Of a stretch of 50,262 bases of DNA, positions 42,730 through 50,262 are shown piece by piece. Origin of the DNA: an uncultured Synergistaceae bacterium. Lineage in GTDB: Bacteria; Synergistota; Synergistia; Synergistales; Dethiosulfovibrionaceae. Numbering within the stretch: position 1 is the first letter of the stretch; each line of letters opens with the position of its first letter. The notes beneath the pieces are model-generated. The model made no database searches. It saw only the letters and a program-made list of their open reading frames with translations, and had not been told where the DNA came from. The stretch covers positions 1 through 50,262 of the forward strand of contig CABTYW010000005.1 in NCBI GenBank assembly GCA_902489135.1, in the 5' to 3' direction. The position numbers were made by a program, and so were the translations under genes.

Positions 42730-43174
42730 TGTGGGCGTTCAGCATCCTCCCGTCTTCAGCGCGCCCATCCCGACGGTATTCTCCATGGTCATGGCGATGT
42801 TTGCGTCGCCCTTTTTCGCCTCCGTCATGGCGCGGAACGAACGGCGCCCAAAGGGTTTGCGGTCCACCGCTCCCCTTGAAGAACCGCCATGGCGGAAAAC
42901 GCGCAGCGCCCTCTGTCGTTTTGAACTGACAGAGGGCGCTGCGCATTTTTCGTTCTTCTTATTTTAATTCTCCATTTGAATTTAATTCTTGAATGTTTCA
43001 CTCAAAAAATTTTGCCGATGCCTCCCGCCGCCTCCCGAAAGAACCCTTCCGGCCCCGGTGACGGTACGGGAGCCCGCGGCGTTATCCGCGCCGCAAAGTT
43101 CCGGCAAAGTCGCCGCACACGAAAAACTTTCCCGCGGGCCTTTTCGACGCCTCGGAAAGGGACCGTGAAAAGCC
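42730..43174. other. Non-coding stretch around a strong hairpin
   Basis: About 445 bp without a convincing gene. The short frames here have no ribosome-binding site and no family resemblance. A prominent terminator hairpin is the only clear element; the remainder before the flavodiiron stop is GC-rich with no visible motif. Confidence 0.45.
42901..42944 (+). terminator. Orphan strong terminator
   Basis: A perfect 17-bp stem (42901-42917 with 42928-42944) followed by ATTTTTC on the plus strand. No plus-strand gene precedes it, so it may end a small RNA or a lost gene. It would also work weakly on the minus strand. Confidence 0.8.
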
Positions 43175-44413
43175 TCAGCGGCACTGATCGAAGAACTCGC
43201 TGCTTTCCATGCTGTGGGAGGCAGAAATCCTTCGCGCCATTTCAAGGCCCACTTCGCGCAGCGCCGCTTCGTCGGCTTCCGTAGGCGCGCTTTTCACCTC
43301 AACGGCCTCGGGAATGAGATCCCAACGCGGTTTTTCGGCCAATTCGCGCAGCGTTTTAAGCTCGGCGCCCTTGGACCAGGAATAGCAGCCCGCAATGGCC
43401 AGAACGCGGCCGCTGAGCTTGCAGTTGTCGATTTTCTCGATGACGGGAACCATGGCGGGGTAAACGCCCATGTTATAGCAGCAGCTCAAAAGGGCGATGC
43501 CCTTGCTGTGCCACATATAGCGCATGATCCGGCTCAGGTCGGCGGTGCTGGAGTCGTAGATTTTGATGTCCTTGACGCCGCCGGCGCACAGCCCGTCGGC
43601 GATGCAGTCCGCCATGTGGGCAGTATGACCGTACATGCTGCCGTAGACGATGACGGCGCTGTTGGTGGTTTCCTGGCGGCTGAGACGGTCGTAAAGCCTC
43701 ACGACGTCGGCAACGCCTTTGCCGCGGCGAACGGGGCCGTGGGACGGACAGATCATGTTGATTTTCAGTTTTGAAACCTTTTGCAGCGCCTGCTGCACGT
43801 TGGCGCTAAATCGTCCCACGATGGTGGCGTAGTAGCGGCAGGTCTCGCTGTTGATCTTGTGCATGTCCACTTCATCGTTGAAAATGCTGCCGTTGAGCGT
43901 GCCGTAACTTCCGAAGGCGTCGCAGGTAAAGGCGATGCCCGTGGTGTTCTCGTAGGACACCATGGTTTCGGGCCAATGCACCATGGGGATGGGCAAAAAG
44001 TTCAGGCTGTGCTTTCCCAAAGAGAGCGCCTCGGTTTCATTCACTTCAAGGGTTTTGAGTCCTTCGCCGTAGAACTGTCGGATCAGCGCCAGGCCCTGCC
44101 GGGACGAGACGACGGTGATGTCGGGATAGGCCAGGCGAAGCAGCTTGATGGCGCCGGAATGATCGGGCTCAACGTGATTGACGACGAGATAATCCACGGG
44201 ACGGTCCTTCAGAATGCTCCTGATGCGCTCCAGATACTCCCCGAAGAAATCGGCCTTCACGCCGTCGATCAGCGCCGTCTTTTCATCGTCGATCAAATAG
44301 GAATTGTAGGAAACCCCGCAAGGAAGCGTCCACAGGTTCTCGAAAAGCAGCGTCTTGCGGTCGTTGACGCCTGCCCACCAGATATTCTCAGCAACGGAAA
44401 TGGCCTTTAACAT
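43175..44413 (-). CDS. Flavodiiron protein, FprA family (A-type flavoprotein)
   Basis: Reduces O2 to water or NO to N2O, protecting anaerobes from oxidative or nitrosative stress. The 412-residue protein has the metallo-beta-lactamase-like diiron domain (1-250) and a C-terminal flavodoxin domain (from about 255, YGSMYGHTAHMA). The diiron ligands are visible: His80, Glu82, Asp84 and His85 in NHVEPDH, His near 146 in PMVHWPE, Asp in TCDAFGSYG and His in PSHGPV. AGGAGG precedes the ATG. The protein lacks a fused rubredoxin domain, so an external electron donor is needed. It has its own promoter. Confidence 0.96.
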   Translation of the reverse strand: MLKAISVAENIWWAGVNDRKTLLFENLWTLPCGVSYNSYLIDDEKTALIDGVKADFFGEYLERIRSILKDRPVDYLVVNHVEPDHSGAIKLLRLAYPDITVVSSRQGLALIRQFYGEGLKTLEVNETEALSLGKHSLNFLPIPMVHWPETMVSYENTTGIAFTCDAFGSYGTLNGSIFNDEVDMHKINSETCRYYATIVGRFSANVQQALQKVSKLKINMICPSHGPVRRGKGVADVVRLYDRLSRQETTNSAVIVYGSMYGHTAHMADCIADGLCAGGVKDIKIYDSSTADLSRIMRYMWHSKGIALLSCCYNMGVYPAMVPVIEKIDNCKLSGRVLAIAGCYSWSKGAELKTLRELAEKPRWDLIPEAVEVKSAPTEADEAALREVGLEMARRISASHSMESSEFFDQCR

Positions 44414-44511
44414 CGTTTACCCTCCTGGAATTCATGGAATAGATTGTTTCTATCAGAAACGGCGGAAGCAAAACAGTTCCGCCGGAACAAAGCGCAGGGC
44501 TTCATGTCCAC

Positions 44512-44540
44512 ATTATACATTTTTTATCTTTCGCTGTACA
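44512..44540 (-). promoter_or_regulatory. Promoter of the flavodiiron gene
   Basis: TGTACA (44540-44535), 17-nt spacer, perfect TATAAT (44517-44512), about 100 nt before the ATG. The leader contains an 8-bp hairpin CGGCGGAA/TTCCGCCG (44460-44467 with 44477-44484). Confidence 0.6.
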
Positions 44541-44570
44541 TGGGCAGGAAGCTGCCGCCGGAGGGCGCGC

Positions 44571-44598
44571 AAAATTTCGCCCCCCCCCCGCGGGCGCC
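44571..44598. repeat. Ten-C homopolymer inside a GC-rich intergenic motif
   Basis: AAAATTTCG is followed by ten C (44580-44589) and GCGGGCGCC, between the divergent flavodiiron and C69 dipeptidase genes. The flanks resemble motifs at 15274-15293 and 49620-49637. The C run could vary in length. Confidence 0.5.
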
Positions 44599-44677
44599 GG
44601 GGCGGCGTCTTTCGACGCTGCCCGGCTGATTCCGGAACAGTCGGGCAATAAAATTACCGCCGACGATGAAAAAAAGC

Positions 44678-44683
44678 TATAAT
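44678..44683 (+). promoter_or_regulatory. -10 element of the second C69 dipeptidase
   Basis: Perfect TATAAT 34 nt before the ATG at 44718. The best -35 (TTACCG, 18 nt upstream) is poor. Confidence 0.45.
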
Positions 44684-44717
44684 GAATTGACATCCATCTT
44701 TGCAGGGAGGTTTTTTC

Positions 44718-46406
44718 ATGCTCAACTTTTTCCTTTCGGCCGTCGTTCTGGCTGTGATTTTAGGTGCGGCGCGACGCGCCTGCGCCTGCACGTCCATGGG
44801 AGCGGGGCGCCTGGCCTCCGCCGACGGCTCAGTGCTGATCACCCACAGCTGCGACGGTTGGTACGACGCGCGCCTGCGCGTGATCGAGGGCGGCGAGCAC
44901 CCGCAGGGCGAGATGCTGCCCATATACAACGTCATGTGCCACGCCAACCATCCCGCCGAACCGCTCAGAAAAGTGGGCGAAATCCCCCAGGCACCGCGCA
45001 CCTACAGATATTTTCAGATCGCCTATCCCTTTATGAACGAATTCCAGGTCATGATCGGCGAGTTCACCTGGACGGGGCGTCCCGAGCTGGCTTCGCCGCA
45101 GGGCCTGTTCTACATCGAAAACCTCGAGGCCATCGCCCTGGCGCGCTGCACCAACGCCCGCGACACGGTGGTCATGATGGGAAAGCTTGCCGAAAAATAC
45201 GGTTACGCCGACGGCGGCGAAACGCTCATTGTGGGAGATCCGCGCGAGGCCTGGGTTTTTGAGATCATCGGCGGCGGCAAGAACTGGCACAAAGACAGCG
45301 GACTGCCCGGCGCCTGTTGGGCGGCGCGGCGCATTCCCGACGACGGGTTTTTCGTGGGCGCCAACCGTTCGCGCCTGGGCGTCATCGACTTCGACGACGG
45401 CGACACGCTGACGGGAACGGGCCTTCGCGAATTTGCGGAGAAAATGGGCGCCTGGAAGCGGGGCGAGCCCTTCGATTTCTCCGGGATCTTCAATCCGGAA
45501 CCCTACGGCTACGCCTTTTACGCCTCGCGGCGCGAGTGGCGCGTGCTCAATCTGGTCGCTCCCTCACGGAATTTCCCGGTGAAAACCTGCCACGAAGCCT
45601 ACCCGTTCTCCGTCAGGCCCGACAAAAAACTGACCGTTCAGGATCTCATGGCGGTTTACAGCGACCACCTGGAGGGCACTGAATACGATCTGACCAAGGG
45701 ATTGGCGGCGGGCCCCTTCGGCTGCCCCGTGCGCTACTTCACTCCCGCTCAGACGCGCCCCGACGACCGCAAGCACGACGACTGGGAGCGTTCCATCGCC
45801 ATTTACCGCTGCGCCTACAGCTTCGTCGCCCAGTGTCGCAGCTGGCTGCCCAACGCGATCGGCGGCGTTCTGTGGTTCGGCCAGGGCGCTCCCGACACCA
45901 CGGTCTACGCGCCCATCTACTGCGGCACCACGGCAGTTCCGCGCCAGTGGAGCGACTACAAGAGCCACGTCTTCGACCGCCACAGCGCGTGGTGGCCCTT
46001 TGTGCTGGTCAACAACTGGGCGCAGCTGCGCTGGAACGCCATGTATCCCCACATTCGCACGCGCCGCGAGGAGTTCATGAGCCGATTTTTCGCCGAACAG
46101 CAGGGCTTTGAGAACCGCGTGGCCCAGCTCTGCGCCGACGGGAACGATGCTGAAGCGCAGAAGGCCGTCACCGGGCACACCTGCGCCACGCTGGACGCTC
46201 TGTGCGACGGCTGGTGGGACTTCGCCTTCGAACTCATCGGGACGTATCACGACGGGGCCGTCATGACCGCCGAGGGCGCCATGACCACGCCGGGCTATCC
46301 CGAAGAATGGCTGAAACAGGTTCACTTCGGCGACAGCGCCGAGGCCGACCTGAAAAAGCTGGGACACCGGCAGGTCAGCGGCAGTTTTTCAGGTATCTCC
46401 CTGTAA
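44718..46406 (+). CDS. Secreted C69-family dipeptidase, second copy
   Basis: A 562-residue N-terminal-nucleophile dipeptidase. The signal peptide ends near Ala23, and Cys24 of CTSMGAGRLAS is the likely exposed nucleophile. The sequence then follows the family pattern with GGETLIVGDPREAWVFEI and the central LEAIALARCTNARDTVVMM. Compared with the copy at 32.4 kb it is a divergent paralogue, not a recent duplicate, and has the more typical C69 organisation to its C-terminus. GGGAGG lies 8 nt before the ATG. It faces away from the flavodiiron gene and is monocistronic. Likely role: hydrolysis of peptides outside the cytoplasm to feed amino-acid fermentation. Confidence 0.92.
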   Translation: MLNFFLSAVVLAVILGAARRACACTSMGAGRLASADGSVLITHSCDGWYDARLRVIEGGEHPQGEMLPIYNVMCHANHPAEPLRKVGEIPQAPRTYRYFQIAYPFMNEFQVMIGEFTWTGRPELASPQGLFYIENLEAIALARCTNARDTVVMMGKLAEKYGYADGGETLIVGDPREAWVFEIIGGGKNWHKDSGLPGACWAARRIPDDGFFVGANRSRLGVIDFDDGDTLTGTGLREFAEKMGAWKRGEPFDFSGIFNPEPYGYAFYASRREWRVLNLVAPSRNFPVKTCHEAYPFSVRPDKKLTVQDLMAVYSDHLEGTEYDLTKGLAAGPFGCPVRYFTPAQTRPDDRKHDDWERSIAIYRCAYSFVAQCRSWLPNAIGGVLWFGQGAPDTTVYAPIYCGTTAVPRQWSDYKSHVFDRHSAWWPFVLVNNWAQLRWNAMYPHIRTRREEFMSRFFAEQQGFENRVAQLCADGNDAEAQKAVTGHTCATLDALCDGWWDFAFELIGTYHDGAVMTAEGAMTTPGYPEEWLKQVHFGDSAEADLKKLGHRQVSGSFSGISL

Positions 46407-46427
46407 AAAAATTTCATGAGACTCTCC

Positions 46428-46455
46428 AAACCGGCGGCCTTGAGCTGCCGGTTTT
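46428..46455 (+). terminator. Terminator after the second C69 dipeptidase
   Basis: An 11-bp stem with one wobble (from AACCGGCGGC at 46429 paired with GCTGCCGGTT) and a TTTTCTTTT tail. Confidence 0.8.
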
Positions 46456-46705
46456 CTTTTATAATCGCCTTCCGGGAAATTCCCGTCTGTATCCTTTCGC
46501 GCTTTTATGGGGGCTTTCTTTTTGTCATTGGGGAAGGAAAAAGGGCAAGGGCGCGCTTTTCTTGCCCCGGGCGAAACGACGGAGACGGGACGGTATGCGC
46601 GCGCTCCGTTCTCGCCTTTTTGAGGACGCGCGCCTTTTGCCGACGGGCCGTGCAGCGATGTCCCATGGCACAGCCTGAAAAAAACGAACCTGAGCGGACA
46701 CGAAA

Positions 46706-46733
46706 AAAGCTCCGTGAAAAGTCACGAAGCTTT
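46706..46733 (-). terminator. Terminator of the CitB/DcuR-type regulator operon
   Basis: An 11-bp stem with one mismatch (46706-46716 with 46723-46733), followed on the minus strand by TTTTTT. Between this and the previous terminator (46456-46705, about 250 bp) I see no gene. Confidence 0.8.
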
Positions 46734-46757
46734 CATCGGCCGCTCCCCTTGGAAAAA

Positions 46758-47444
46758 CTACTCTTTGATCCTATAGCGATTGGTGGGGCGGCCCACTTTC
46801 TGATACTCCAGTTCCAGCGTCGCTTCGCCGTCGGCCACGAGGTACTCGAGATAACGCCGCGCCGTGATGCGCGAAATCTTCATGGCCTGCGCCGTTTCAA
46901 TGGCCGACAGCGGTAAGGGCGCGGTGCGCAGAAGGTTTTGCACCTGCTGCAGTGTCTGCGGATTAAGCCCTTTGGGCAGAGCTTCGCGCTGGTTTTCCTT
47001 TTGCTGAATTTGCATCAGCTTGTCCAGTTCTTTCTGATCGATCTGATCGCTGCCGCGGTTGAGGCGGATCTCCACCTGCTGAAAGCTGCGCAACGACGTC
47101 TGGATGCGTTCGAAGACAAAGGGTTTGATAATATAGTCGAAGGCTCCGGCTTTGAGGACGGCGTTGACGGTGGTGGTGCTCCGCGACGCCGAGACCACGA
47201 TGACGCCCACGGTACCGTTGATCTCCCGTATTTTCTGCAGTGTTTCGACGCCGTCCATGCCGGGCAGAAAGATGTCGAGAATGACGAGGCGAACGGGATG
47301 CTTCTGCAAAAAGTCCAGGGCATCCTTTCCGCCGGACACCACTCCGGCGACAAAAAAACCCGGAACTGCGCTGATAAATTGGCGATGAATGGCCGCGACC
47401 ATGGGGTCGTCTTCGACGATAAGCACGTCAATGGCGTCAGGCAT
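46758..47444 (-). CDS. CitB/DcuR-type response regulator
   Basis: A 228-residue regulator. The receiver has the acidic pocket Glu11/Asp12/Asp13, phosphoacceptor Asp57 (LVILDIFLPGMDG) and Lys107. After a glutamine-rich linker the C-terminal domain contains an HTH of the CitB/DcuR kind (LSAIETAQAMKISRITARRYLEYLV region, about residues 178-205), ending QKVGRPTNRYRIKE, typical of the subfamily. Its ATG lies eight bases inside the end of the kinase gene, nine bases after AGGAGG. These regulators usually control uptake or metabolism of di- or tricarboxylates. The unusual sensor of its kinase suggests a different signal here. Confidence 0.93.
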   Translation of the reverse strand: MPDAIDVLIVEDDPMVAAIHRQFISAVPGFFVAGVVSGGKDALDFLQKHPVRLVILDIFLPGMDGVETLQKIREINGTVGVIVVSASRSTTTVNAVLKAGAFDYIIKPFVFERIQTSLRSFQQVEIRLNRGSDQIDQKELDKLMQIQQKENQREALPKGLNPQTLQQVQNLLRTAPLPLSAIETAQAMKISRITARRYLEYLVADGEATLELEYQKVGRPTNRYRIKE

Positions 47445-49422
47445 GTGACAAATCCTCCTGTTTTTCCGGTATGGGAATGCTCACCGTGAAATCGGTGTAC
47501 TCTCCTGTCACGTAGTCCACGGCAATCTCCCCGTTAAGCGACTCGACCAGATTGTGAATCGAGAAAAGTCCAAATCCCGACGGTCGCTCTTTGCTCTTGG
47601 TGCTGAATCCCGCGTCGTAAAGGCGTCGCGCGACGGCGGGGGTCATCATCCCCGCGTTGTCGCGAACGCTGAGCGAAATGGAACCCAGCTCGTCGTACAG
47701 CGAAAACTCAATTCTGGCGTCGGCGGTGACGCCCTTTTGAAGGTGGGCTTCAATGGCGTTCTGCATGAGATTGCCCACAATGATCACCAGAGACCGGTCA
47801 CTGATCTCGCCGTTATGGTCACCGCAAAAGCTGTCGGGCGTCAGGACGAAGTTGATGTGCTGTTCGCGACACACGCCGGCCTTTCCCATCAGCACGCCGC
47901 AGACGGCGGCGCTCTTGATGCGCTCGGTCATAAAGGACTGCACCGACTGGTTGGAGTCCGTCTCCAATTCGATGTATTTCAGCGCTTTGTCGTACTGCCT
48001 CAGCTGAATCAGTCCCGAAATGGCCTGCAGGGTGTTCATGAACTCGTGATTGTGGACGCGCAGGGACTCCACGTACATTTTCACTCCCGTCATCTCTTCG
48101 GCCATGGCCTGCAGTTCCGACAAATTGCGCATGGTAACCAGGGCGCCGCAGGACTTGCCGCGTACCGTCATGGGAACTTTGGTGCAGGACACCACGGCGT
48201 CGCGAAGGGTCTGCTCGAAGTTGTAGACGGGGCGCGCGCCGTCGATGACTCGCTGAATTCCCAAACCTGGAAGCAGCTCGTCGGCATTTTTATGAAGGTC
48301 GTCGTCGCTCAGTCCCAGCATCTCTTTGGCGCGGCTGTTGAAGTTGACAATGCAGCCGTTGCGGTCCACGGCGAGGATGCCGTCATGGACAAAATCCAAA
48401 ATTCTCTGGCGCTCCGCCGAGGCGATGCGGATCTTCCGCTTCAGCTCGTAGTTCCACACCAGCACCACGCCCACTACGAAAAGGAAAAAACCGACCAGCC
48501 TGACCAGCATGGAAAAGCTGAGCCGATACTCTTCGGTGCTGCCCATCCATCGGTTGATGATCTGATTGTACCTGCCGCTGAGCCGCATTTCATAGACGGC
48601 GCGCGCGATTTTCTGCGCCAGTGCGGCGTCGCCGTGAAGGACGAAAAGGCTGCGCTCGTAAAACCGCAGAGGCGGCTCAATGGCGCAAATGAGACGGCCG
48701 GAGTGCGGCGTTCGGCTCAAGCTGTACTGTCCCTGACGGGTCTCCGCCACAAAGGCGTCACAGTCGCCGCGGAGCAGTTTTTCCATGCCGTCGTTGACGC
48801 TTGTACAGTCGACGATCTTGCGGGAAAATCCCAGCTCTTTCATGAGCTGCGCTTCGTAGGAGCCCGCCACGGCGGCAATTTTTCGGCCTCTCAGGTCGTC
48901 AAGGCGGTTCTCTTCATCGGCTCTTAAAAACAGCGTTGACGATTGCCATACAAAGGGCATGGCGAAGCAGGCCGGATTTTTCCGCTCGGCGGGAACGGCG
49001 GACACAATGCCCGAAAGTTCCTTTTCCACACCGGGATTCATGAGGTCGATGGAATACACCGACGAATATCCCGGCAGTCCGGGCCCCTGAGGCGACGAAG
49101 GGACAGGCCCCACCACCACGTCGGGGCGAATGGAAAAAATATCCAGCGTTTTGTTTCCCTGCGGTGCCGGTGAAATCATAAAGCGAAGCTGTGACTTCTC
49201 GGCGACGGCCCGCAGAAGGTCGATGTAAATGCCCCGCAGATTGCCTTCGCCGTCGTCGAAGACATAGGGCTCCGCGACTTCCGCGCAGAGCACCCTCAGT
49301 TCTTTGGCGCCCCGCCCTCCGTCGTCGGAAAGGGACGCGCCCTTCGATGAGAACGCGGCGCCGCCGCCGGCGCAGATGATGATTATCGCCGCAACAAGGC
49401 TGCGGCCTGTTTTTCTGTTCAC
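47437..49422 (-). CDS. Sensor histidine kinase: extracellular solute-binding domain plus CitA/DcuS-type kinase
   Basis: A 661-residue membrane kinase. A signal/TM segment (about 8-27) is followed by a type-3 solute-binding-protein-like domain (about 40-295), seen in LRVLCAEVAEPYVFDDGEGN, LRGRKIAAVAGSYEAQLMKE and the closing GRYNQIINRWMG. Then come TM2 (303-324), a PAS domain (about 335-430) and a SpoOB-type kinase core of the CitA/DcuS class with phosphoacceptor His459 in VHNHEFMNTLQAISG. The ATPase domain has NLMQNAIEA and RDNAGMM. DcuS and CitA themselves have a PDC/Cache-type sensor, so this is an unusual architecture. Start is GTG 49422 with only a weak GGGTGAGA site. Likely ligand: an amino acid or similar small polar molecule. 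Confidence 0.88.
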   Translation of the reverse strand: MNRKTGRSLVAAIIIICAGGGAAFSSKGASLSDDGGRGAKELRVLCAEVAEPYVFDDGEGNLRGIYIDLLRAVAEKSQLRFMISPAPQGNKTLDIFSIRPDVVVGPVPSSPQGPGLPGYSSVYSIDLMNPGVEKELSGIVSAVPAERKNPACFAMPFVWQSSTLFLRADEENRLDDLRGRKIAAVAGSYEAQLMKELGFSRKIVDCTSVNDGMEKLLRGDCDAFVAETRQGQYSLSRTPHSGRLICAIEPPLRFYERSLFVLHGDAALAQKIARAVYEMRLSGRYNQIINRWMGSTEEYRLSFSMLVRLVGFFLFVVGVVLVWNYELKRKIRIASAERQRILDFVHDGILAVDRNGCIVNFNSRAKEMLGLSDDDLHKNADELLPGLGIQRVIDGARPVYNFEQTLRDAVVSCTKVPMTVRGKSCGALVTMRNLSELQAMAEEMTGVKMYVESLRVHNHEFMNTLQAISGLIQLRQYDKALKYIELETDSNQSVQSFMTERIKSAAVCGVLMGKAGVCREQHINFVLTPDSFCGDHNGEISDRSLVIIVGNLMQNAIEAHLQKGVTADARIEFSLYDELGSISLSVRDNAGMMTPAVARRLYDAGFSTKSKERPSGFGLFSIHNLVESLNGEIAVDYVTGEYTDFTVSIPIPEKQEDLSHA

Positions 49423-49925
49423 GCTCTCACCCGTTCATCCGCCCTAAAGGCATTTCCGCGGCGCTTTTTCGTTCCCCTCGGCGAAAAAACGCCGCCCCGG
49501 CACTTCCCCCTTTATTGAACGAAAGGACCGGCACTTTAAGCCAATCATAACACAACAGCGAAAATTTTGAAGAAAAAGCCTCGCCTTTTTCGGACTTCGT
49601 TTGCGGCCCCCGCCCCCTTGGCGCCCGGGCGAAAAAACCGCAGGGCAGGCAAAACCGCGCCTTGGGGAGCCGCCTCTTGAAGGCGTTGATTTTCAGCAAG
49701 GTGCGCCCGAAAGCGGGAATACGCCGTCCGGGAACGTAAAGGGAGCGACAGAAGCGAACCCATGAAGGAACGCCGTGGGAAAAATCCTGCTTATTGTACC
49801 ACGGCGCCGCGAAAGATGCCCGCACCGCGTAAGAGGCACTCTTTTAAAAAGGAAAACGTGCGCGCTCCAAACAGGCCGGAGCGGCGCCGGAGAAAAAGCG
49901 AAAAGGCTCAAAGCCACGCTTCGTG
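49423..49925. other. Non-coding stretch
   Basis: About 500 bp between the kinase and sufU with no convincing gene. It holds a candidate minus-strand promoter and one copy of the GGCGCCC-GGGCGAA motif (49620-49637). Several frames cross it but none has a ribosome-binding site or protein-like composition. Confidence 0.45.
49544..49571 (-). promoter_or_regulatory. Candidate promoter of the kinase operon
   Basis: TTCAAA (49571-49566), 16-nt spacer, TATGAT (49549-49544), giving a leader of about 115 nt before GTG 49422. Confidence 0.45.
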
Positions 49926-49932
49926 AAAAAAC

Positions 49933-49965
49933 GGAAGCTTCGGAAAATACTGCTCCGAAGCCTCC
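49933..49965 (-). terminator. Terminator of sufU
   Basis: A 12-bp stem with one mismatch (49933-49944 with 49954-49965), followed on the minus strand by GTTTTTTC, nine bases past the sufU stop codon. Confidence 0.82.
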
Positions 49966-49973
49966 GCGTCAGT

Positions 49974-50240
49974 TCATTTTTTTGCCGCCTTGTCAGGCGA
50001 CTGAAAGATCTCCTCCATGGTGTGCCAGCCCAGCACGGCGCATTTGACCCGTGCCGGCATGTGGGACAGGTCGCGCAGCGCGCCCGCTTCTTCCAGCTCT
50101 TCGATTTCAGCCTCCGAAGCCTTTCCCTGAATCATGCGGAGAAACAGATCGGACAGGCGCAGTGCTTCCTCTTTGCTGCGCCCGATGACCAGGTCGAGCA
50201 TAATGTCCGCCGACGCCTGAGAGACGGCGCAGCCGTCTCC
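49974..50240 (-). CDS. sufU: SufU/NifU-type Fe-S scaffold protein, 5' end missing
   Basis: The C-terminal 88 residues of an iron-sulfur assembly protein of the SufU/IscU-like family, which receives sulfur from SufS. Visible are the conserved cysteine loop GDGCAVSQASADIMLD and the C-terminal ARVKCAVLGWHTMEE, supplying two of the expected Cys ligands. Residues about 29-60 are the Glu-rich insert typical of SufU. The N-terminal part with the first Cys is cut off by the contig end. Reading continues into the terminal adapter sequence and would give a false start MLFRS; those residues are artefact and are excluded here. The rest of a suf operon presumably lies upstream on this strand, beyond the contig. 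Confidence 0.9.
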   Translation of the reverse strand, partial: GDGCAVSQASADIMLDLVIGRSKEEALRLSDLFLRMIQGKASEAEIEELEEAGALRDLSHMPARVKCAVLGWHTMEEIFQSPDKAAKK

Positions 50241-50262
50241 AGATCGGAAGAGCACACGTCTG
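50241..50262. other. Illumina TruSeq adapter contamination
   Basis: The final 22 bases (beginning AGATCGGAAGAGC and ending CACGTCTG) match the start of the standard Illumina TruSeq read-1 adapter. They are not genomic. An 8-bp inverted repeat GAGACGGC-GCA-GCCGTCTC (50221-50239) lies immediately before, one base from the junction. Confidence 0.97.

Noticed and set aside
42723..42967. Short frames on both strands between the broken MATE gene and the flavodiiron gene
   Set aside because: No ribosome-binding site, no family resemblance, and they cross a perfect terminator hairpin.

Overview
The window is GC-rich, gene-dense DNA from an anaerobic, amino-acid- and peptide-fermenting diderm bacterium. 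Four features point to the phylum Synergistota (a Pyramidobacter/Jonquetella-like lineage is my inference from gene content; no search was run). These are a selenocysteine-dependent Stickland reductase module, two secreted C69 dipeptidases beside a dipeptide ABC transporter, a DUF6305 protein, and an AsmA-like envelope protein. The last 22 bases (50241-50262) are not genomic: they match the start of the Illumina TruSeq adapter, so the contig ends in untrimmed adapter inside a sufU gene.

Layout. 1-9.1 kb (minus strand): an RluD-type pseudouridine synthase; ileS with a strong promoter and a long leader holding a terminator-like hairpin; a three-gene oxidoreductase operon (a GlpA/LhgO-like flavoprotein with a BFD-type Fe-S domain, a second FAD oxidoreductase, DUF1667); and fumC. 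9.3-13.9 kb (plus strand): a C39-like cysteine peptidase overlapping nikR, a secreted protein with two lipocalin-like repeats, and a MATE exporter. 14.0-16.5 kb: an AT-richer TMEM43-like membrane protein and an unrecognised protein.

16.6-23.3 kb (minus strand) is the most interesting block. A PAS histidine kinase and NarL-type regulator are followed by a GrdE/G/I-type pyruvoyl proprotein, a GrdB/F/H-type selenoprotein read through an in-frame TGA with a SECIS-like hairpin, and a BCCT carrier. Together they look like an inducible betaine (or sarcosine) reductase module. GrdA, GrdC and GrdD are not in the window and must be supplied from elsewhere.

23.4-35.5 kb: an AsmA/TamB-like protein, a complete dppABCDF-type peptide importer, a secreted C69 dipeptidase, a DUF6305 protein with a cysteine cluster, and a small secreted OB-fold-like protein. 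The dipeptidase and importer plausibly cleave and import peptides that feed fermentation. 35.6-41.1 kb: an Hsp20 gene with a near-perfect CIRCE operator, ftsH, thrC, and an alanine/lysine-rich amphipathic protein. 41.2-50.2 kb: a MATE gene broken by a one-base frameshift, a flavodiiron protein for O2/NO reduction, a second C69 dipeptidase, a two-component system whose kinase carries an extracellular solute-binding-type sensor, and the truncated sufU.

Most transcription units are bounded by strong stem-loop terminators, several of them bidirectional. I saw no rRNA, tRNA, CRISPR array, insertion sequence or phage gene.
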